Source: CAIWHR01 sp963846855 (GTDB lineage: Bacteria; Pseudomonadota; Gammaproteobacteria; Burkholderiales; Casimicrobiaceae). From it: a stretch of 64,000 nt of DNA. Where the stretch lies: assembly GCA_963846855.1 (NCBI GenBank), contig CAWJXK010000008.1, positions 434,001 to 498,000 of the forward strand. Reading direction: 5' to 3'. Positions 17,732 to 26,892 of this stretch are shown in pieces. How positions within the stretch are numbered: the stretch's first letter is position 1; each line of letters opens with the position of its first letter. The notes under the pieces are model-generated. The model saw only the letters and a program-made list of their open reading frames with translations, had not been told where the DNA came from and ran no database searches. The position numbers and the translations under genes were made by a program.

Positions 17732-18829
17732 TCACGCCGTGGCCGGTGTCGCGGCGGTCGCGGGCCTGCTGCGGCCGATGCGAACGCGGTAGCGGATGAA
17801 CACGTCCGCGGCGAGCAGCAGGAACAGGAAAGCGCCCTGGAATATGCCGGTCACCGCGGACGGCAGCTTGAGCGCGATCTGCGCCGATTCGCCGCCGAGG
17901 TAGAGCAGCGACATCAGCAGGCTCGCGACGAGGATGCCGACGGGATTCAGCCGACCGACGAACGCGACGACGATCGCCGCGAATCCGTAGCCCGGCGACA
18001 TCGACGGCATCAGCTGGCCGATCGGACCGGCCGCTTCGAGCACGCCGGCCACGCCCGCGCAGCCGCCGCCGGCGAGGAGTCCGGTCCACACCGCGCGCGG
18101 CAGCGATATTCCCGCGTAGAGCGCCGCATCGGCGGAGAGTCCGGCGACGCGCATCTCGAATCCGGCGTGGCTCTTGCGCATGAACAGCCATCCGCCGCCA
18201 ATCGCCGCCAGCGCGAGCAGCAGTCCGGCATGGATGCGCGTGCCCGGCACCAGGATCGGCAGCATCGCCGCGGCGCCGAACATGCGCGACTGCGGAAAAT
18301 TGAATCCTTCCGGATCGCGCCACGGCCCGTGCACCAGCAGCGACAGCACATATGAAGCCACGTAGACCAGCATCAGCGAGACGAGGATCTCGTTGGCGTT
18401 GAAGCGCGTGCGCAGCCACGCCGGAATCGCCGCCCACGCCATCCCGCCGATCGCGCCGGCGACGATCATCGCGGGCAGGAGCAGCGCGGAATGCGACTGC
18501 GGAAATGCGAGGGCGAGGCCGCCGCCGAAGATCGCGCCCATCGTGAGCTGTCCCTCCGCGCCGATGTTCCAGACGTTGGCGCGGTAGCCCACCGCGAGCC
18601 CGACGGCGCAGAGCATCAGCGGCGTGGCCTTCAGGAGCAGCTCGCCGATGCCGTAGCGCGACGCGACCGGCTTCACGAAGAAGACGTAGAGCGCCTCGCG
18701 CGGATCGACGCCAAGCGCCGCGAAGAGCGCGCCGCCGATGATCACCGTCGCGACCGCCGCAAGGACGGGTGACGCGTAGGCAGCGAGCCGTGATGGCTGC
18801 GGACGCGCTTCGAGTCTTATCGCAATCAT
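17732..18829 (-). CDS. BMP/nucleoside-type ABC transporter permease, first subunit
   Basis: A 365-residue inner-membrane permease. Landmarks are GYRANVWNIGAEGQLTMGAI and ANEILVSLMLVYVASYVL, typical of the larger permease (YufP/NupP-like) of PnrA/BmpA transporters. It lies 34 bp after the ATPase stop and 29 bp before the second permease, so the three form one transcription unit. It is intact and of normal length. Purine or nucleoside uptake is inferred from the family, not shown. Confidence 0.92.
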   Translation of the reverse strand: MIAIRLEARPQPSRLAAYASPVLAAVATVIIGGALFAALGVDPREALYVFFVKPVASRYGIGELLLKATPLMLCAVGLAVGYRANVWNIGAEGQLTMGAIFGGGLALAFPQSHSALLLPAMIVAGAIGGMAWAAIPAWLRTRFNANEILVSLMLVYVASYVLSLLVHGPWRDPEGFNFPQSRMFGAAAMLPILVPGTRIHAGLLLALAAIGGGWLFMRKSHAGFEMRVAGLSADAALYAGISLPRAVWTGLLAGGGCAGVAGVLEAAGPIGQLMPSMSPGYGFAAIVVAFVGRLNPVGILVASLLMSLLYLGGESAQIALKLPSAVTGIFQGAFLFLLLAADVFIRYRVRIGRSRPATAATPATA

Positions 18830-18863
18830 ATGTACACTCGCGCGCCGGATCGGCAGGTCACCA

Positions 18864-20432
18864 TCACGCCGGCCCGTCGGCAGCGTGCACCGGCGCGGGC
18901 GCGTTGATTGGGCTGTACGATCCGCCCATCAGGAGCCCGATCGCCTCGGCATCGGTATCGCGCGCGGCGCGCTTCGCCGACAGCCGCCCGTTTGCGATGA
19001 CAGCGATGCTGTCGCAGATCTCGAAGAGCTCGTCGAGATCGTCGGACACGACGAGGACCGCCACGCCGTCGTCGCGCAGGTCGATCAGGGCCTGGCGGAC
19101 CTCGGCCGCCGCCGCGACGTCGAGGCCCCATGTCGGCTGCGCCGCGATGAAGATGTTCGGATGCTGGCGGATCTCGCGGCCGACGATGAACTTCTGCAGG
19201 TTGCCGCCCGACAGCGACTGCGCCGCCGCGCCCGGGCCCGCGGCCTTCACGCCGAACCGGTCGATCGTTGCGGCGGTGAAGGCGGCAAGCGCGCGTTCGC
19301 GGACGAACCCCGCGCGCACGAGGTGCTGTCCATGGGCCGTGAGCAGCGTGTTCTCGGCAAGTGACATTTCCGGGACGGCGCCGCGCGGGAAGCGCTCCTC
19401 CGGCACGAACGCGAGCCCCAGCGCGCGCCGCGCGCGTGCCGTGAGCCGCGCGGCCGGCGTGCCGTCGATCGCGATCGCGCGCTCCGGTACGTCCGCGCCG
19501 AGCGCTCGTTCGCCGGACAGCGCCGCAACGAGCTCGCGCTGTCCGTTGCCCGAGATCCCGGCGATGCCCAGCACCTCGCCGGCGTGCACGCTGAACGTCA
19601 CCTCGGCGAGCGCGGTGCCGAACGGATCGTCCGGCGGCAGCGAGAGTCGGTCGACCTCGAGCCTTGCCGCTCCCTGCGCGCGCGATTTGCGGTGGTGCGG
19701 ATGTGGCACGTCGCCGCCGAGCATCATCCGCGCCAGCGACGCCGCCGTCTCCGCGCGCGGATCGCATTCGCCGGTCACCCGGCCGCCGCGCAGCACGGTG
19801 GCGCGGTCGCACAGCTCGCGGATCTCGTCGAGCTTGTGGCTGATATAGAGGATGCTGCAGCCTTCGGCGGCGAGCGTTCGCAGCGTGGCGAAGAGGTTCG
19901 TCACTGCCTGCGGTGTCAGCACCGACGTCGGCTCGTCCATGATCAGCAATGCCGGCGCCTGAAGCAGCGATCGGATGATCTCGACGCGCTGGCGCTCGGC
20001 CACCGACAGCGTGTGCACCGGGCGTCCCGGGTCGAGTGGAAGTCCGTAGCGCCGCGATATCTCGCGCACCCGCGCCGACAGCCCCGCGACGGGCCGCGCG
20101 GCATCCTGGGCGAGCGAGATATTTTCGGCGACGGTCAGCGTCTCGAACAGCGAGAAATGCTGGAACACCATCGCGATGCCGAGGCTTCGCGCCCGCGCCG
20201 GATTCGCGATGACCACGGGCTCGCCGTTCCAGAAGAGGGTCCCCGCGTCGGGACGCACGACGCCGTAGATGATCTTCATCAGCGTCGATTTCCCCGCGCC
20301 GTTCTCGCCCAGCACGGCGTGAATCTCGCCTGGCGCGACGGCGAGGCCGATCGCATCGTTGGCGATGACCGTGGGATAGGCTTTGGTAATGCCGGCGAGG
20401 GCGAGGCGTGGCGGGCCGGCGGGTTCGATCAT
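18864..20432 (-). CDS. BMP/nucleoside-type ABC transporter ATP-binding protein, two ATPase domains
   Basis: A 522-residue double ATPase. Domain 1 has the Walker A GENGAGKSTLMK, signature LSVAERQRVEI and Walker B LLIMDEPTSVL. Domain 2 has ISGNGQRELVAAL, signature LSGGNLQKFIVGRE and an altered Walker B, IFIAAQPTWGLD, without the usual Asp-Glu pair. A degenerate second site is normal in this sugar/nucleoside class. The start MIEPAGPPRLALAGI is chosen for fit; in-frame codons exist further upstream. First gene of the operon. Confidence 0.92.
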   Translation of the reverse strand: MIEPAGPPRLALAGITKAYPTVIANDAIGLAVAPGEIHAVLGENGAGKSTLMKIIYGVVRPDAGTLFWNGEPVVIANPARARSLGIAMVFQHFSLFETLTVAENISLAQDAARPVAGLSARVREISRRYGLPLDPGRPVHTLSVAERQRVEIIRSLLQAPALLIMDEPTSVLTPQAVTNLFATLRTLAAEGCSILYISHKLDEIRELCDRATVLRGGRVTGECDPRAETAASLARMMLGGDVPHPHHRKSRAQGAARLEVDRLSLPPDDPFGTALAEVTFSVHAGEVLGIAGISGNGQRELVAALSGERALGADVPERAIAIDGTPAARLTARARRALGLAFVPEERFPRGAVPEMSLAENTLLTAHGQHLVRAGFVRERALAAFTAATIDRFGVKAAGPGAAAQSLSGGNLQKFIVGREIRQHPNIFIAAQPTWGLDVAAAAEVRQALIDLRDDGVAVLVVSDDLDELFEICDSIAVIANGRLSAKRAARDTDAEAIGLLMGGSYSPINAPAPVHAADGPA

Positions 20433-20536
20433 TCCATCATTATGCCCGGCGGGCCCTACCGCGCGTCGCGCCGGTGCGCCTGGATCGGGGTGACGAATTT
20501 CAATCATCAACGTGACGGATGCGGCGCCGCAGTCGC

Positions 20537-20563
20537 AAAAGAAACGGGGCCCGCGGGCCCCGT
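20537..20563 (-). terminator. Rho-independent terminator after the SYLF gene
   Basis: A perfect 20-base palindrome, ACGGGGCCCGCGGGCCCCGT (20544-20563), is followed on the minus strand by TTTCTTTT. It lies 28 bp past the stop of the SYLF-domain gene. Confidence 0.75.
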
Positions 20564-20590
20564 CTGCCGTCATCCTTTTGGGGACGCGGA

Positions 20591-21277
20591 TTACTTCGTG
20601 CCGGCCGCCTTCGCAACGTCGCCGAGCAGGCGGGCGGCGCCCTTGTTGCTGACTGTGCCGCGCACCAGGACATCGGGCGGAAGCACGCTCTTGTGGTAAT
20701 AGGCGCTGTTCCAGTCGTTGTTGACGGAGATGACGGTGCCGTCGAGATTCACCCCGCCGTACACGCCCTTCGAGCGCGCGAACGCGACGAAATCGGTCGT
20801 GACATCGGAGGATGCTCCCGCGCCCACCGGACCCGCCGCGACGCTGGCGTCGCCGCCGAGCTTCACCGAGGGAGCCAGCAGCGTGTTGAGGCCCTTTTGC
20901 GTCATCACGAGCGTGATGTTCTCCGACGCGGCGATCCCGGCCTGGAAGCCGACGCTCGCCGTGGCCAGCGTGTAGAACACGGGACCGTGCCACTTTCCTG
21001 TCAGGTTGTCGCGGCCGACGAGAACGCCGCGTCCGCCTGAGCCGCCGAAGATGAATCCGGCCTTGACCACTTCCGGAGCGATCAGCACGCCATATGCGCG
21101 GCCGATGTTCCGCTGCAGCCACGTCATCTGCGGATCGCGCAGGAAATTCGAAAGCGTCTTCTCGGCGTTGTTCACCAGTTGCTGTTGTTCTGATTGCGCG
21201 TACGCGGGCATGGCCGCGAACGTGCCGACGGCGACGAGCGCTGGCACCAGCGTCAGGCGCATGAGTTTGCGAAGCAT
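20591..21277 (-). CDS. SYLF/YSC84-domain lipid-binding protein, exported
   Basis: A 228-residue protein with signal peptide MLRKLMRLTLVPALVAVGTF ending near AYA. The SYLF domain covers most of the rest (AYGVLIAPEVVKAGFIFGGS, GGRGVLVGR, ASVGFQAGIAASENITLVM, GKGVYGGVNLDGTVI). In eukaryotes this fold binds phosphoinositides; the bacterial role is unclear but probably envelope lipid related. An AAGGAG ribosome site lies just ahead of the ATG, and a strong terminator follows. It appears monocistronic. Confidence 0.9.
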   Translation of the reverse strand: MLRKLMRLTLVPALVAVGTFAAMPAYAQSEQQQLVNNAEKTLSNFLRDPQMTWLQRNIGRAYGVLIAPEVVKAGFIFGGSGGRGVLVGRDNLTGKWHGPVFYTLATASVGFQAGIAASENITLVMTQKGLNTLLAPSVKLGGDASVAAGPVGAGASSDVTTDFVAFARSKGVYGGVNLDGTVISVNNDWNSAYYHKSVLPPDVLVRGTVSNKGAARLLGDVAKAAGTK

Positions 21278-21377
21278 CTTGGTCTCCTTGAAACAGGCGC
21301 AACGTGCGCTGCGCCAATAGCTTACCACGGCGGGCGCCCCGACATTCCGGCCAATACGGGCTGCTCCCCGCCGCCCC

Positions 21378-22328
21378 TCATTCTGGAAGGGAATTGAGCA
21401 GGTACATCGCCGCCAGCAGGCCGGACGGGCGGCCAAGCGTGCCGAACCACGTGGTGAATATCCCGTCGATCTCGCCGCCCATGTACACCTGCGTGAGCGC
21501 GCTGTCGACTTCGAGGCGGAACGCGGAGTCGTTGCGCGGCAGCGCGAACGCGAGCGGCTCCACCGAGAGGTCTTCCTGCATCATCGCGAGCTCCTCCGGA
21601 TGCTTCGCCTGCATGGCGAGGCCGAGAAGCTTGATCTTGTCGCTCGCGAACGCGTCGAGCGAGCCCGACTCCAGCATCGCAACGCCCTCGTTGCCGTCCT
21701 TCACTCGCGTCACCTTCGCGCTGATGAGCTTCTGCTTCAGCATCGCGTCGAGCCGCACTGCGGTCGTCGTGCCGTCGATGACGCCGATCCGCTTGCCTGC
21801 GAGGTCGGGGAATTTCTGGATCGACGCTCCCGCCTTCACGATGATCCCGCCGCCCTCGAGGAACACGAGCGAGGAGAAGTCCACCTTCTTCATCCTGGTG
21901 CGCGTCGCGGTCGTGTTGGCGCAGTCGAGGTCGGCCTTGCCGGAGGCGACCATGTCGATGCGCTCGGTCACCGTTCCCACGCGCCAGTTGACCTTGAGGT
22001 CGGGGACACCGACGACGCGTCCAAGATGCGCGATCACCCGCTTGCACAGATCGATCGAGTAGCCGGCGGGACGGTTGCCGTCGCCGACATACGAGAAGGG
22101 CAGTGAGTCGCCCGAGAACGCGACGTTGATTTGCCTGGCCGCTTTCATGGCGGCGAGCGTGTCCGGCAGCTTGCGCGGCGCGGCCGGTGCGGGGCCCGCC
22201 TTGGACATGGCCTTGGGCGACGTCGCGTCGGGTGACGCGGGCGCCTGCGCGACGACGGCGAGGGGAACGAGCGCGAGGCAGAGCAGGGTGGCGCTCGCGA
22301 GGGAGCACAGCGGCGACGAATTTTCCAC
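21378..22328 (-). CDS. periplasmic amino-acid-type solute-binding protein (paralog A)
   Basis: A 316-residue SBP_bac_3 protein. I choose the GTG at 22328: it follows AAGAGG by four bases and gives a signal peptide ending near VVAQA. Landmarks are INVAFSGDSLPFSYVGDGNR, AGYSIDLCKRVIAHL, ASGKADLDCANTTATRTR and IGVIDGTTTAVRL. The C-terminus MYLLNSLPE nearly matches MFYLNTLPE of the divergent gene at 22569, so the two are paralogs. No permease or ATPase is adjacent, so it may share another transporter or act in signalling. Confidence 0.88.
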   Translation of the reverse strand: MENSSPLCSLASATLLCLALVPLAVVAQAPASPDATSPKAMSKAGPAPAAPRKLPDTLAAMKAARQINVAFSGDSLPFSYVGDGNRPAGYSIDLCKRVIAHLGRVVGVPDLKVNWRVGTVTERIDMVASGKADLDCANTTATRTRMKKVDFSSLVFLEGGGIIVKAGASIQKFPDLAGKRIGVIDGTTTAVRLDAMLKQKLISAKVTRVKDGNEGVAMLESGSLDAFASDKIKLLGLAMQAKHPEELAMMQEDLSVEPLAFALPRNDSAFRLEVDSALTQVYMGGEIDGIFTTWFGTLGRPSGLLAAMYLLNSLPE

Positions 22329-22520
22329 GGGACCTCTTGAAGGGTGATGGGGAGCGCCGCCGCCGCGGCTTGTGCACGGACGGGCGACAGCGTCACGGCA
22401 CATTCTAGCCGAACCCGCAGCGATTCGTCCGCGCGACCGTGGCGCGGCGCGACACCGGTTGCGCGGGCGCACGCGATCCGGTCGACGCCCGTGCGGGCAT
22501 ACCGTCGAGGCCTTTTCGCG

Positions 22521-22529
22521 TGCTACACT
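22521..22529 (+). promoter_or_regulatory. extended -10 promoter element for paralog B
   Basis: TGCTACACT fits an extended -10 (TGnTATAAT-like) about 40 bp upstream of the ATG at 22569. It lies in the 240-bp divergent gap between the two binding-protein genes. No good -35 is visible, as allowed for extended -10 promoters. Confidence 0.35.
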
Positions 22530-22568
22530 CGACTCGGCCTTTTGCGGCGGATCGAGGCGAAACTTCCG

Positions 22569-23432
22569 ATGCGGCACCTACGAACAATCTTGCTTGCGGC
22601 GGTCGTCGGCGGTGCGGCGATCCCCGCGGCGTCTGCCATCGCGGCCGCGACGCTCGACCGGATCCGCGATACCGCGACGATCCGTCTCGCATACCGCGAA
22701 GGCGCGGCGCCGTTCTCGTTCAAGGACCGCGACGGCCGGGTGCGCGGATACAGCGTCGAGATCTGCACGCGGATCGCCGGGGCGATCCAGAAGGATCTCG
22801 GCATCAAGGAGCTCAAGGTCGAATGGGTGCCGGCGGACGCCGCCGACCGCCTCGATCTCGTCACCAGCGGCAAGGCCGACGCCGAATGCGGGACCACGAC
22901 GATCACGCTCTCGCGCGAGAAGACCGTCGCCTTCAGCCGGCCGATCTACGTCGAGGGCGGGAGCGCGCTCGTCGAGACGAAATCGAAGCTCGCCCAACTC
23001 GCCGACCTCAATGGAAAGAAGATCGCGGTCATCGCCGGCACGACGACCGAGCAGGCGCTCGTGCGCGAATTCAATTCGCTCGGCATGAAGGCCGTGCTGG
23101 TTCCGGTCAGGAACACCGCCGAGGGTATGGCGCTTCTCATGAAGCACAAGGCCGATGCGTTCGCCGGCGACCGCACCGTGCTGGCGCGCCTCAAGCTGAC
23201 GGCGGCACGACCGGCCGATTTCGAGATACTCGCCAACGATTTCTCGTTCGAGCCCTACGGCATCGTGCTGCCGCGCGGCGACCCCGATTTCCGCCTGGAG
23301 GTCGACCGCGCGATCGCCGGTCTCTACCGCTCCGGCGAGATCGATCCGATTTTCCAGCGCTGGCTGGCGCCTTACGGCAAGCCCGGCCCGCTGCTGCACG
23401 CGATGTTCTACCTCAACACGCTCCCGGAGTGA
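22569..23432 (+). CDS. periplasmic amino-acid-type solute-binding protein (paralog B)
   Basis: A 287-residue SBP_bac_3 protein with signal MRHLRTILLAAVVGGAAIPA. Landmarks are TIRLAYREGAAPFSFKDRDG, RGYSVEICTRIAGAI, SGKADAECGTTTITLSREK and IAVIAGTTTEQAL. It aligns along its whole length with the divergent paralog at 21378-22328. The ligand is probably a polar amino acid or related compound. A SlyB-like gene follows within 5 bp and may be cotranscribed. Confidence 0.9.
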   Translation: MRHLRTILLAAVVGGAAIPAASAIAAATLDRIRDTATIRLAYREGAAPFSFKDRDGRVRGYSVEICTRIAGAIQKDLGIKELKVEWVPADAADRLDLVTSGKADAECGTTTITLSREKTVAFSRPIYVEGGSALVETKSKLAQLADLNGKKIAVIAGTTTEQALVREFNSLGMKAVLVPVRNTAEGMALLMKHKADAFAGDRTVLARLKLTAARPADFEILANDFSFEPYGIVLPRGDPDFRLEVDRAIAGLYRSGEIDPIFQRWLAPYGKPGPLLHAMFYLNTLPE

Positions 23433-23436
23433 CGTG

Positions 23437-23910
23437 ATGGCGACGTGGCGCACGGTGTTGCTGCGGACTTCCGGCGCTGCGCTGCTCGGCGCCATGATGT
23501 GCGCCGCCGCGGGCGTCGCGGCGCAGCCGAGCGCCTCGAAGCCCGCGCCCGATTGCACGACCTATCCGTGCGGGCACATCGAGTCGATCGTCCAGTCGAC
23601 GACGACGGAAGGCTGGACGCCGCTCGGCGCCGGCACCTATGGCACCACCGGCATGGGCGGCAATCCTCCGGCCGCGGTGACGGCCTACCAGTTCGGCCCG
23701 GGGTTGAAACCGGGCGGCCTGGTGGTGCTGGGCGCCGCCGGCGGCGCCGCTTACCAGAAGACGCCGAACAGCTACCAGAAGCCGCGCTGGAACGTCACGG
23801 TGAAGCTCGACAGCGGGCAGAAACGCATCGTGTCGCTCGCCTTCGAGCCGTACGTGCGCGAAGGCGACTACGTCCGCGTCGTCGGGAACAACGTCGAGCT
23901 CGTCGACTGA
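23437..23910 (+). CDS. exported SlyB-like protein with glycine-rich segment
   Basis: About 157 residues with a signal peptide (MATWRTVLLRTSGAALLGAM). The centre is glycine and alanine rich (GLVVLGAAGGAAY). The C-terminus, WNVTVKLDSGQKRIVSLAF then REGDYVRVVGNNVELVD, resembles the end of SlyB/Pcp outer-membrane proteins. No standard lipobox is visible, so lipid attachment is uncertain. A GTG lies three bases upstream of the chosen ATG. It follows binding-protein paralog B and precedes the Mla genes. I cannot assign a function beyond an envelope role. Confidence 0.7.
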   Translation: MATWRTVLLRTSGAALLGAMMCAAAGVAAQPSASKPAPDCTTYPCGHIESIVQSTTTEGWTPLGAGTYGTTGMGGNPPAAVTAYQFGPGLKPGGLVVLGAAGGAAYQKTPNSYQKPRWNVTVKLDSGQKRIVSLAFEPYVREGDYVRVVGNNVELVD

Positions 23911-23941
23911 CCCGGCCGGCGACCGCGCGACGGAATCGCCG

Positions 23942-25055
23942 ATGGCAGCCGTCTCGATCAGCGACACGCCGGACGGGCGGCGCGTCCTCGCGCTGTCCGG
24001 CCGGCTCGACTCGGCGACGCTGGCGGAAGTCTGGAATCAGGCCCGGCGCGCCGCCGCCGAAGCCCCGACGCGGCCCTTCGTCGTCGACGCCGCCGGCGTC
24101 GACTACTGCGACGGCGCCGGCGCCGCGCTCTTCGTGGAGCTCCTGCGCCAGCCGCGCGAGGCCAAGGTGGAGGTCGCAAACCTCAAGCCCGCGTTCGCGG
24201 CGCTGCTGAAGCCAATTCCATCCCGAGGTCCTGCTGCACGACCTCGATCCCGAGCCGCCGCGCCGGCCGGCGATCGAGGAGGTCGGGTTCGCGGTGACCG
24301 TCGTCTGGCGCGACATCCGCGCGCAGATCGAGTTCATCGGCGAGCTGACCTCGGCACTCTGGTTCGCCCTCCGCCATCCCGCCTCGGTGCGATGGAAGGA
24401 CGTCTGGCGCATCTGCGAGCGGGTCGGCGCCGACGCGCTGCCGATCGTCGCGCTGATCTCGTTCCTGCTCGGGATGATCCTCGCGTTCCAGTCGGCGGTG
24501 CCGATGAAGCGCTTCGGCGCCGAGATCTTCGTCGCCGACCTGATCGGCCTCGCGATGCTGCGCGAGCTGGGACCGCTGATGACCGCGATCCTGCTCGCGG
24601 GCCGCTCCGGCGCCGCGTTCGCCGCGGAGATCGGCACGATGCGCGTCAACCAGGAAGTCGACGCGCTGACGACGATGGGGCTGAACCCCGTGCGCTTCCT
24701 CGTCACGCCGCGCGTCATCGCCGCGGTGCTGATGACGCCGTTGCTGACGCTCTTCTCCGACCTCGTCGGCCTCCTCGGCGGCGCGCTGACGATGCAGTCG
24801 TTCTCGATTCCGTACGTGACGTTCCTCAAGGAAGTCGACACCGCCGTCAACATGACCGACTTCCTCGCCGGCTTCGTCAAGTCATTCGTGTTTGCGCTGC
24901 TGGTCGCCGGAATCGGCTGCCTTCGCGGCCTGCAGACCAGCGCCGGCGCATCCGCCGTCGGTGATTCGGCGACGCGTGCGGTCGTCTCCGGAATCATCCT
25001 GCTGGTCGTTGTCGACGGCGTGTTCGCCGTGGCCTACTACATGCTGAACATATGA
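23942..25055 (+). CDS. STAS-MlaE fused permease of an Mla/MCE lipid transporter, one +1 frameshift
   Basis: A fused protein of about 370 residues. The N-terminal STAS domain (about 1-90) includes LALSGRLDSATLAEVWNQA and VDAAGVDYCDGAGAALFVEL, like MlaB. After ALLK the frame slips, and FHPEVLLHDLDPEPPRRPAI leads into the MlaE permease (IEFIGELTSALWFAL, LLAGRSGAAFAAEIGTMRVN). Deleting one C at 24212-24213 joins the halves. A fused STAS-permease is common in Betaproteobacteria. It forms the membrane channel of a system moving phospholipid between the inner membrane and the periplasm. The stop overlaps the ATPase start. Confidence 0.9.
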
Positions 25056-25822
25056 CACAGGAAGACGACGTCATCATCCGGGTCGAGGGCGTCGATGCCG
25101 GGTACGAGGGTGTCGCGATCCAGCAGCAACCTCACCTTCGAATCCGGCGCGGCGAGGTATTCGGCATCATGGGCGCCTCCGGCAGCGGCAAGAGCACGCT
25201 GATGAAACACATGATCGGGCTCAATCCGCCGATCTCCGGTCACGTCTACATCGGTGGCGACGACATCGTGACGGCGGACGAGGCGACGCTCGAGCGCATC
25301 CAGCGCCGCTTCGGCGTGATGTACCAGTCCGGCGCCCTGTTCGGCTCGATGTGCCTTCTCGAGAACGTGCGGCTGCCGCTCGAGGTCTACTCCGACCTCC
25401 CGGACGACGCGATCGACCTTATCGCGCGGATGAAACTCGAGCTCGTCGGTCTCGAGGCGTTCACCGGCCACCTTCCGGCCGAGCTGTCCGGCGGGATGCA
25501 GAAGCGCGCCGGCATCGCCCGCGCGATGGCGCTCGACCCGTCGATCCTGTTCCTCGACGAGCCGTCGTCGGGACTCGACCCGATCACTGCGGCGTCACTT
25601 GATGCGACGATCCGTCGCCTGGCCGACAACCTGGGCGTGACGTTCGTCATCGTCACCCACGACCTCGGCAGCGTGTTCGTCGCCGCCGACCGGGTGATCC
25701 TGCTCGACACTGTCGCGAAAGGTATCATCGCCGAGGGCGATCCGCGCCGCCTTCGCGACGAATCGGCGGATCCGCGAGTGCGTGCGTTCTTCCGCCGCGA
25801 GGCGGAACCCGTCGCCGCCTGA
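25052..25822 (+). CDS. MlaF-like ATP-binding protein of the lipid transporter
   Basis: A 256-residue ABC ATPase. Walker A is GASGSGKSTLMK, the signature is LSGGMQKRAGIARAMA and Walker B is ILFLDEPSSGLDP, with the MlaF-specific QKRAGIARA. The segment IQQQPHLRIRRGEVFG looks wrong for the family; one extra base and one missing base would give IQQNLTFEIRRGEVFG, so a compensated double indel is possible. It overlaps the permease by 4 bp. Confidence 0.93.
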   Translation: MTQEDDVIIRVEGVDAGYEGVAIQQQPHLRIRRGEVFGIMGASGSGKSTLMKHMIGLNPPISGHVYIGGDDIVTADEATLERIQRRFGVMYQSGALFGSMCLLENVRLPLEVYSDLPDDAIDLIARMKLELVGLEAFTGHLPAELSGGMQKRAGIARAMALDPSILFLDEPSSGLDPITAASLDATIRRLADNLGVTFVIVTHDLGSVFVAADRVILLDTVAKGIIAEGDPRRLRDESADPRVRAFFRREAEPVAA

Positions 25823-25833
25823 TCCCGCGACCC

Positions 25834-26892
25834 ATGAGCCTCAGAGCCAATTACTTCAAGCTCGGCCTTTTCGTGATCGGCGCGCTGGTGAGCGGCGTGA
25901 TCCTGCTGATCGTGATCGGGTCGGGGCGCTGGTTCCAGCCGAAGCTGACGATCGAGACCTACTTCAACGAGTCGGTGCAGGGTCTCGACATCGGATCGAA
26001 GCTCAAGTACCGCGGTGTCGCGATCGGCGAGGTGACGCGGATCAGCTTCACGTATACGAAGTACCAGCAGGACATTCCGAGCCTGCAGCGCTATCGCTAC
26101 GTGCTGGTCGAGGCGCAGATCGAGCCGAGACTTCTGGGCGGGCGCGTCGCTGCCGGTGACCTGACCAAGCCCGAGAGCGCGGCGCTCGAGGTCGAGAAGG
26201 GGCTGCGCATCCGGCTCGCGCCGCAGGGGATCACCGGCACGAGCTATCTCGAAATCGACTACATCGATCCGCCGCCGGCGGTCATCCCGATCGACTGGAA
26301 ACCCGACAACACGTACATCCCGAGCACGACGTCGACGGTGACCGCGCTGCTCTCCGCCGCCACCGACATCATGGATCACCTGCGCAAGCTCGACCTCGAG
26401 AAGACGCTGCAGAACGTTAACAGGCTGCTGGTGACGACCAACGACCGCATCGAGGCGATCGACACCAAGTCGATCTCGCAGCGCACCGAGCGGGTGCTCG
26501 CCAAGGTCGAGACGACGCTCAACAACATCGACAGCAAGAAGCTGTCCGACGAGGCGGTCGCGCTGATGGCGGAGGTGCGCACGAGCAACGCCGAGCTCAA
26601 GAAGATCCTCGCCAATCCGGCGACGCAGAAGTTGCCTGACGACGCCGGCGCCGCAGTGGCGCGCATCCGCGAGCTCGTCTCGGATCCCAGGCTCGCCAAC
26701 ACGCTCGCGAACCTCGACCGCACGCTCTCCCGCATCGATCGCCTGCTGGGCGGCGGCGAGACCGACCTCACCGTGACGATCGAGAACCTGCGCCAGATCA
26801 CCGACAATCTGCGCGACCTGACCGAGGACACCAAGCGCTATCCGGCGAACGTGCTCTACGGCGCGCCGCCGCGACCGATCGAGAGCAAATGA
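25834..26892 (+). CDS. MlaD/MCE-domain periplasmic subunit
   Basis: A 352-residue protein with an N-terminal anchor (FKLGLFVIGALVSGVILLIV) and a single MCE domain at about 40-150 (YFNESVQGLDIGSKLKYRGV). A long helical C-terminal region with Asn/Leu/Asp-rich repeats follows (about 170-340). MCE proteins form hexameric lipid channels in the periplasm. The 11-bp gap from the ATPase and 4-bp overlap with the next gene mark an operon. Confidence 0.93.
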   Translation: MSLRANYFKLGLFVIGALVSGVILLIVIGSGRWFQPKLTIETYFNESVQGLDIGSKLKYRGVAIGEVTRISFTYTKYQQDIPSLQRYRYVLVEAQIEPRLLGGRVAAGDLTKPESAALEVEKGLRIRLAPQGITGTSYLEIDYIDPPPAVIPIDWKPDNTYIPSTTSTVTALLSAATDIMDHLRKLDLEKTLQNVNRLLVTTNDRIEAIDTKSISQRTERVLAKVETTLNNIDSKKLSDEAVALMAEVRTSNAELKKILANPATQKLPDDAGAAVARIRELVSDPRLANTLANLDRTLSRIDRLLGGGETDLTVTIENLRQITDNLRDLTEDTKRYPANVLYGAPPRPIESK

